9,971 bases of DNA, taken from positions 1 to 9,971 of the forward strand of contig JASFTV010000112.1 in assembly GCA_050050615.1 (NCBI GenBank), given 5' to 3'. The position numbers were made by a program, and so were the translations under genes. Of this stretch, positions 7,177 through 9,971 are shown one piece after another (the first letter of the stretch is position 1; each line of letters opens with the position of its first letter). This stretch comes from JASFTV01 sp050050615 (lineage in GTDB: Bacteria; Desulfobacterota; DSM-4660; Desulfatiglandales; HGW-15). The notes below the pieces were generated by a model. That model had not been told where the DNA came from, searched no databases, and was given only the letters and a program-made list of their open reading frames with translations.

Positions 7177-7263
7177 CAGGGTGGTGAAAAACGCCCATCA
7201 ACCCGGCTGAGGCGGGATTTGGCAGGTCTCAACGAGCATCTGAACATTTTTGATTACCCTGCT
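7175..7263 (+). repeat. long imperfect inverted repeat overlapping the fusion gene stop
   Basis: The left arm 7175-7197 (begins AGCAGGGT) and the right arm 7241-7263 (ends ACCCTGCT) pair over 23 positions. There are eight perfect pairs at the base, two G-U wobbles, then a central AAAAA/TTTTT block with scattered mismatches. The 43-base loop contains a small CCCG/CGGG hairpin (7202-7216). The base of the stem overlaps the TAG stop (7174-7176). It could be an intergenic palindromic repeat, the remnant of a small mobile element, or an RNA structure ahead of zwf. No second copy was seen in the window. Confidence 0.45.
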
Positions 7264-7395
7264 GGTGGGGTGCCACGAAATGCCTTCAAGAATTTTCAAC
7301 AGGCAAGATGTTAGATTTCGCTGTTTGCGCGGGTCGTCGGGGGTGCTCCCGTGCAAGCCGAAACCAAAAGTGGAATCCAGCAGGCAGGTCATGTG

Positions 7396-8970
7396 ATGGA
7401 CAATGAGGTCAAAAATCAGAGCAGCAACTTTGAGGCAATCATAGAGGGCGTAGCCCAGGAGTTAGGTCTTCCGAGAGATAAGTGTTTGACCGACGGCAGG
7501 ATCAACCCCTGTACCATTGTCATTGTGGGAGCCTCTGGCGATTTGACCGGGAGAAAGCTGCTTCCCGCATTATTCAATTTGTACCTTCATGGCGGGCTGC
7601 CTGATCCTTTTTTGATCGTAGGCTGCAGCCGAACCGAGATGAGTGATGAGGATTTTAGGCATCGCATGAAAAAGTCCCTCATAACCAGCGGCAATCTGGA
7701 TCATGCAAAATGGGAGACCTTTGCCGCCTCCCTTCACTATTTGTCTATAGGATATGATGACCTCGCATCCTTTACGGATTTGGCCCGGTCTTTAAGGGTT
7801 CAGGATAAGAAACATGGTACAAGGGGAAACCGGATCTTCTATCTTGCTACTCCACCCACCCTGTATGAAACAACAGCGCAGATGCTTGGACGGGCAGGCC
7901 TTTCAGCTGAAGGCCAGGAGGGGGGCGGTTGGTCAAGGATCGTTGTGGAAAAGCCGTTCGGCCACGACCTGGAAACGGCTATCGCCCTGGACCGATCCCT
8001 CCATGAGTATTTTCAAGAGCATCAGATCTTCAGGATCGATCACTATTTGGCCAAGGAGACGGTCCAGAACATCCTGATGTTCCGTTTTGCAAACGCTATC
8101 TTTGAACCCGTATGGAACAGAAGGTACATCGATTACGTGAGCATCATAGCGGCTGAAACCCTCGGTGTCGAGCACCGCGCGGGGTACTATGAAGAGGCAG
8201 GTGTTCTGAGAGATATGTTTCAAAACCACATGATGCAGCTTCTATCCCTCACCGCCATGGAACCCCCTTCCCTTTTCGAGGCGGACAGGGTCCGTGACGA
8301 AAAGGTAAAGCTGTACCGATCTCTGAGGCCTTTCCCTGTGGACAGACTGGAAGACTACCTGGTCCTAGGTCAATATGATCGAGGCAGCATAGGGGGCGAG
8401 GAAGTCCCTGCTTATCGCGAGGAACCCGGGGTCAGCCCTGATTCACTCACCCCCACCTTTGCCATGATTAAAGTCTTCGTGGACAACTGGCGGTGGCAGG
8501 GGGTCCCTTTCTATGTAACTTCAGGCAAGAGACTTGCCAAGAAGTTGACCGAGATCGCTATCCAGTTCAAGGAGATCCCCCATTCCATGTTTCGCCAAAC
8601 CCTCGGGGAACATGTCTCTGCCAACAGACTCATTCTGGGTATCTATCCGGACGAAAAGATCACCCTGACGTTCCAGACCAAGAATCCTGGGGCGCAGGTC
8701 TGCCTGAGATCCGTGACCATGGATTTCCTCTATCACCAGGGGTATGAAGGCCCGGTCCTCGATGCCTATGAAAAGGTGTTGTCCGACTGCATGCTGGGTG
8801 ACCACATGCTTTTCTGGCGGCAGGATGGGGTAGAAACTTGCTGGTCTTTTCTGACGCCCATTTTGGTAGGGTGCGAAACATGCAGTAACCGGGCAGAAAT
8901 GCTTCTCCCCTATGAAGCGGGAAGCTGGGGGCCTGCGGCTGCGAAAAACCTTCAGAAGGGAGCACGGTAG
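7396..8970 (+). CDS. zwf: glucose-6-phosphate 1-dehydrogenase
   Basis: Oxidises glucose 6-phosphate to 6-phosphogluconolactone with reduction of NADP(+), the entry step of the oxidative pentose phosphate pathway. From ATG 7396 the protein has 524 residues, slightly longer than typical because of about 40 residues before the nucleotide-binding motif GASGDLTGRKL (from Gly45). The active-site block reads RIDHYLAKE (Asp215, His216), where the common form is RIDHYLGKE. His278 in MFQNHMMQLL matches the catalytic base; its 62-residue distance from His216 equals the 178-240 spacing of the Leuconostoc enzyme. EKPFGHDL and the AAETLGVEHRAGYY block are also present. The frame extends to GTG 7351, adding 15 residues, but AGGCAGG (7382-7388) is placed to serve 7396. 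Codons and reading frame are intact. No 6-phosphogluconolactonase gene lies next to it, although pgl commonly does. Confidence 0.95.
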   Translation: MDNEVKNQSSNFEAIIEGVAQELGLPRDKCLTDGRINPCTIVIVGASGDLTGRKLLPALFNLYLHGGLPDPFLIVGCSRTEMSDEDFRHRMKKSLITSGNLDHAKWETFAASLHYLSIGYDDLASFTDLARSLRVQDKKHGTRGNRIFYLATPPTLYETTAQMLGRAGLSAEGQEGGGWSRIVVEKPFGHDLETAIALDRSLHEYFQEHQIFRIDHYLAKETVQNILMFRFANAIFEPVWNRRYIDYVSIIAAETLGVEHRAGYYEEAGVLRDMFQNHMMQLLSLTAMEPPSLFEADRVRDEKVKLYRSLRPFPVDRLEDYLVLGQYDRGSIGGEEVPAYREEPGVSPDSLTPTFAMIKVFVDNWRWQGVPFYVTSGKRLAKKLTEIAIQFKEIPHSMFRQTLGEHVSANRLILGIYPDEKITLTFQTKNPGAQVCLRSVTMDFLYHQGYEGPVLDAYEKVLSDCMLGDHMLFWRQDGVETCWSFLTPILVGCETCSNRAEMLLPYEAGSWGPAAAKNLQKGAR

Positions 8971-9012
8971 CCGGCGCTTAGGATAGCAGTTCGCCGTTAG
9001 GCTGGGTACCGT
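8964..9012 (+). repeat. nested inverted repeats at the end of zwf
   Basis: Three short complementary pairs nest around one centre: ACGGTA (8964-8969) with TACCGT (9007-9012), AGCC (8969-8972) with GGCT (9000-9003), and GGCG (8973-8976) with CGCC (8992-8995). The TAG stop of zwf (8968-8970) lies in the left arm. No T-run follows, so it is not a standard terminator. It may be an RNA 3'-end structure, or chance in GC-rich sequence. Confidence 0.3.
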
Positions 9013-9033
9013 TCGCATAAACAGGGTCATTTC

Positions 9034-9084
9034 ATGGAAGACAACACCGAATGGGGATTCACCGGGCCCTGGTGGACCCCTTGA
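9034..9084 (+). CDS. possible 16-residue leader peptide with a Trp-Trp pair
   Basis: ATG 9034 opens a frame encoding MEDNTEWGFTGPWWTP and then TGA. It has three Trp codons, two of them adjacent (9070-9075). A CCCC-TTGAA-GGGG hairpin (9077-9089) overlaps its end. Upstream there is only a weak ribosome binding site (ACAGGG). It lies between zwf and the peroxidase-like gene. The composition recalls attenuation leader peptides, but no tryptophan gene is visible downstream. It could equally be chance. Confidence 0.2.
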   Translation: MEDNTEWGFTGPWWTP

Positions 9085-9094
9085 AGGGGGAAGC

Positions 9095-9145
9095 ATGATG
9101 AGGATTTGGGAAATGATTACAATATTTTCTTTGCGAGAACCTTAA
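9095..9145 (+). CDS. possible 16-residue small ORF just upstream of the peroxidase-like gene
   Basis: ATG 9095 opens a frame encoding MMRIWEMITIFSLREP and then TAA. AAGGGGGA (9084-9091) is a good ribosome binding site four bases upstream and overlaps the stop of the preceding small frame. The stop is 18 bases before ATG 9164. TACAAT (9118-9123), which lies inside it, could instead be a -10 box, but no -35 was found. If translated, the peptide may couple ribosome entry to the next gene. No homologue is recognised. Confidence 0.2.
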   Translation: MMRIWEMITIFSLREP

Positions 9146-9163
9146 ATGTAAAGGGGAGGTGCA

Positions 9164-9496
9164 ATGGAAACCTATTACAAACCGCAAGATCTACCAAGAT
9201 TTGAAGAAATCGGAAAAGAGGCACAGGTTTTGGCTCAGAAGTTCTTTGACTACTACGGAGCCGTATTTGCTGAAGGAGAGCTCACAGAAAGGGAAAAGGC
9301 ACTTATCGCCCTTGCTGTTGCTCACACGATTCAATGTCCGTATTGTATCGATGCCTTCACCCAGGCCTGTCTGGAGAAGGGATCCAGCCTGGCAGAGATG
9401 ACCGAGGCCGTGCATGTCGTAACGGCCATTCGGGGGGGTGCTTCTCTGGTTCACGGGATTCAGATGAGGAACATTGCGGAAAAGCTCTCCATGTAA
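9164..9496 (+). CDS. AhpD/carboxymuconolactone decarboxylase-like CxxC protein, arsenosugar-cluster peroxidase-like type
   Basis: A 110-residue all-helical protein of the AhpD/CMD fold. The redox motif QCPYCIDAF (Cys58-x2-Cys61) is preceded by the helix LTEREKALIALAVAHTI and followed by a long helical hairpin (EMTEAVHVVTAIRGGASLVHG), as in alkylhydroperoxidase-like proteins. Both Cys codons are TGT, and no in-frame TGA replaces either. The N-terminus METYYKPQDLPRFEEIG and the length match the small proteins annotated as arsenosugar biosynthesis-associated peroxidase-like. That assignment is supported mainly by the neighbouring ArsS-type radical SAM gene, 19 bases downstream. A strong ribosome binding site, AAGGGGAGG (9151-9159), lies four bases before the ATG. 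No enzymatic activity is shown for this protein; a thiol peroxidase or redox partner of the radical SAM enzyme is inferred. Confidence 0.85.
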   Translation: METYYKPQDLPRFEEIGKEAQVLAQKFFDYYGAVFAEGELTEREKALIALAVAHTIQCPYCIDAFTQACLEKGSSLAEMTEAVHVVTAIRGGASLVHGIQMRNIAEKLSM

Positions 9497-9515
9497 GAAG
9501 GAGGAATAAAGCAAA

Positions 9516-9971
9516 ATGTATCCCGAACAATGCTCACAAGAGAGTGTTGAGGCACCCGCGGAACAAGCCCTCACCTTGGAGCCTTTTCGGCAGACCATTT
9601 CGAAACATGGTCTCAAACTGAATCGGGAAAAGACGACCATATTGCAGATTAACGTGGGATACCTCTGCAATCAGGCTTGCCGGCACTGTCATCTGAGCGC
9701 GGGCCCGGATCGTAAGGAAAACATGAACGCGAAGACTTCGGAGGACGTGATCGCTTACGCGGAGAGGAGCGATTTCGAAACGATCGACATCACCGGAGGG
9801 GCACCGGAGCTGAATCCGAACATTGTCAAACTGATTGAAGGCCTGTCCCCCCTCTCGCCGAGGCTTATGATCCGATCCAATCTGTCTGCTTTGAACGACG
9901 GAAAAAGGGATTACCTGATGGACCTTCTCAGGAACTACCAGGTGGTCATCGTGGCCTCTTTCCCTTCACTA
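9516..9971 (+). CDS. arsS: ArsS-type radical SAM protein, 5' part (truncated by the window end)
   Basis: The frame is open from ATG 9516 to the last base of the window: 152 residues with no stop. AAGGAGG (9498-9504) lies 11 bases upstream. The radical SAM cluster motif is GYLCNQACRHCHL, with Cys51-x3-Cys55-x2-Cys58 binding the [4Fe-4S] cluster that cleaves S-adenosylmethionine. DITGGAPELNP follows as the SAM-binding GGxPE-type motif, then MIRSNLSAL. INVGYLCNQACRHCHLSAGP and TGGAPELNP are characteristic of the ArsS subfamily, which acts with a CMD-like partner in clusters assigned to arsenosugar synthesis. The C-terminal half, which carries the Cys-rich region of that subfamily, lies outside the window, so the substrate cannot be judged. 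Co-transcription with the gene ending at 9496 is very likely. Confidence 0.85.
   Translation, partial: MYPEQCSQESVEAPAEQALTLEPFRQTISKHGLKLNREKTTILQINVGYLCNQACRHCHLSAGPDRKENMNAKTSEDVIAYAERSDFETIDITGGAPELNPNIVKLIEGLSPLSPRLMIRSNLSALNDGKRDYLMDLLRNYQVVIVASFPSL

Noticed and set aside
8996..9002. GTTAGGC, resembling the right half of an integron attC site
   Set aside because: No matching RYYYAAC partner or attC-type paired structure was found, and there is no integrase or cassette context.
8521..9096. Minus-strand open frame of 191 codons opposite the end of zwf
   Set aside because: It is antisense to a well-supported zwf sequence, has no family motif and its composition is that of a shadow frame.
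9164..9496. Selenocysteine in the CxxC motif of the peroxidase-like protein
   Set aside because: Both positions are TGT cysteine codons and there is no in-frame TGA before the true stop.

Overview
The window is bacterial, gene-dense and of middling G+C. Every supported gene lies on the plus strand. The gene content fits a Desulfobacterota-like (deltaproteobacterial) genome: a cytoplasmic zinc-finger anti-sigma factor, DUF547 proteins, a MerA/Lpd-type flavoprotein and an ArsS-type radical SAM gene beside a CxxC peroxidase-like gene. This placement is inferred from gene content only, because the window has no rRNA or other phylogenetic marker.

Layout. Positions 1-198 are non-coding upstream DNA with one possible promoter. 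An ECF-type sigma factor (about 265-867) overlaps by one base a small zinc-binding anti-sigma factor (867-1127). A 441-bp gap with a possible terminator follows. Next comes an exported DUF547 protein (1569-2339) whose stop codon lies inside a perfect 13-bp hairpin, then a disulfide-oxidoreductase-type flavoprotein (2461-3909). The core is sugar-phosphate metabolism: a short-form 6-phosphogluconate dehydrogenase (4015-4926), a 729-residue protein fusing a GH63-like glycosidase to a second DUF547 domain (4987-7176), and glucose-6-phosphate dehydrogenase (about 7396-8970). At the right edge a CxxC AhpD/carboxymuconolactone decarboxylase-like protein (9164-9496) precedes the 5' part of a radical SAM gene of the ArsS type (9516 to the window end).

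How the genes may work together. Zwf and Gnd are the two NADPH-producing steps of the oxidative pentose phosphate pathway. The lactonase that normally acts between them is not in the window. The flavoprotein has features of an NADPH-using enzyme and could consume that NADPH. The glycosidase part of the fusion could release sugar from a glucoside or compatible solute. The peroxidase-like/ArsS-like pair is the kind seen in clusters assigned to arsenosugar synthesis, which attach arsenic to ribose-derived sugars. A plausible but unproven reading is a redox, sugar-phosphate and arsenic-linked locus. The sigma/anti-sigma pair lies next to it but is separated by a possible terminator, so control by that pair is not shown.

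The most unusual items are the glycosidase-DUF547 fusion, a second and secreted DUF547 protein in the same locus, a Tyr in the flavoprotein where Lpd has its catalytic His (as in mercuric reductase), and two tandem 16-codon reading frames, one with a Trp-Trp pair, just ahead of the peroxidase/ArsS pair.
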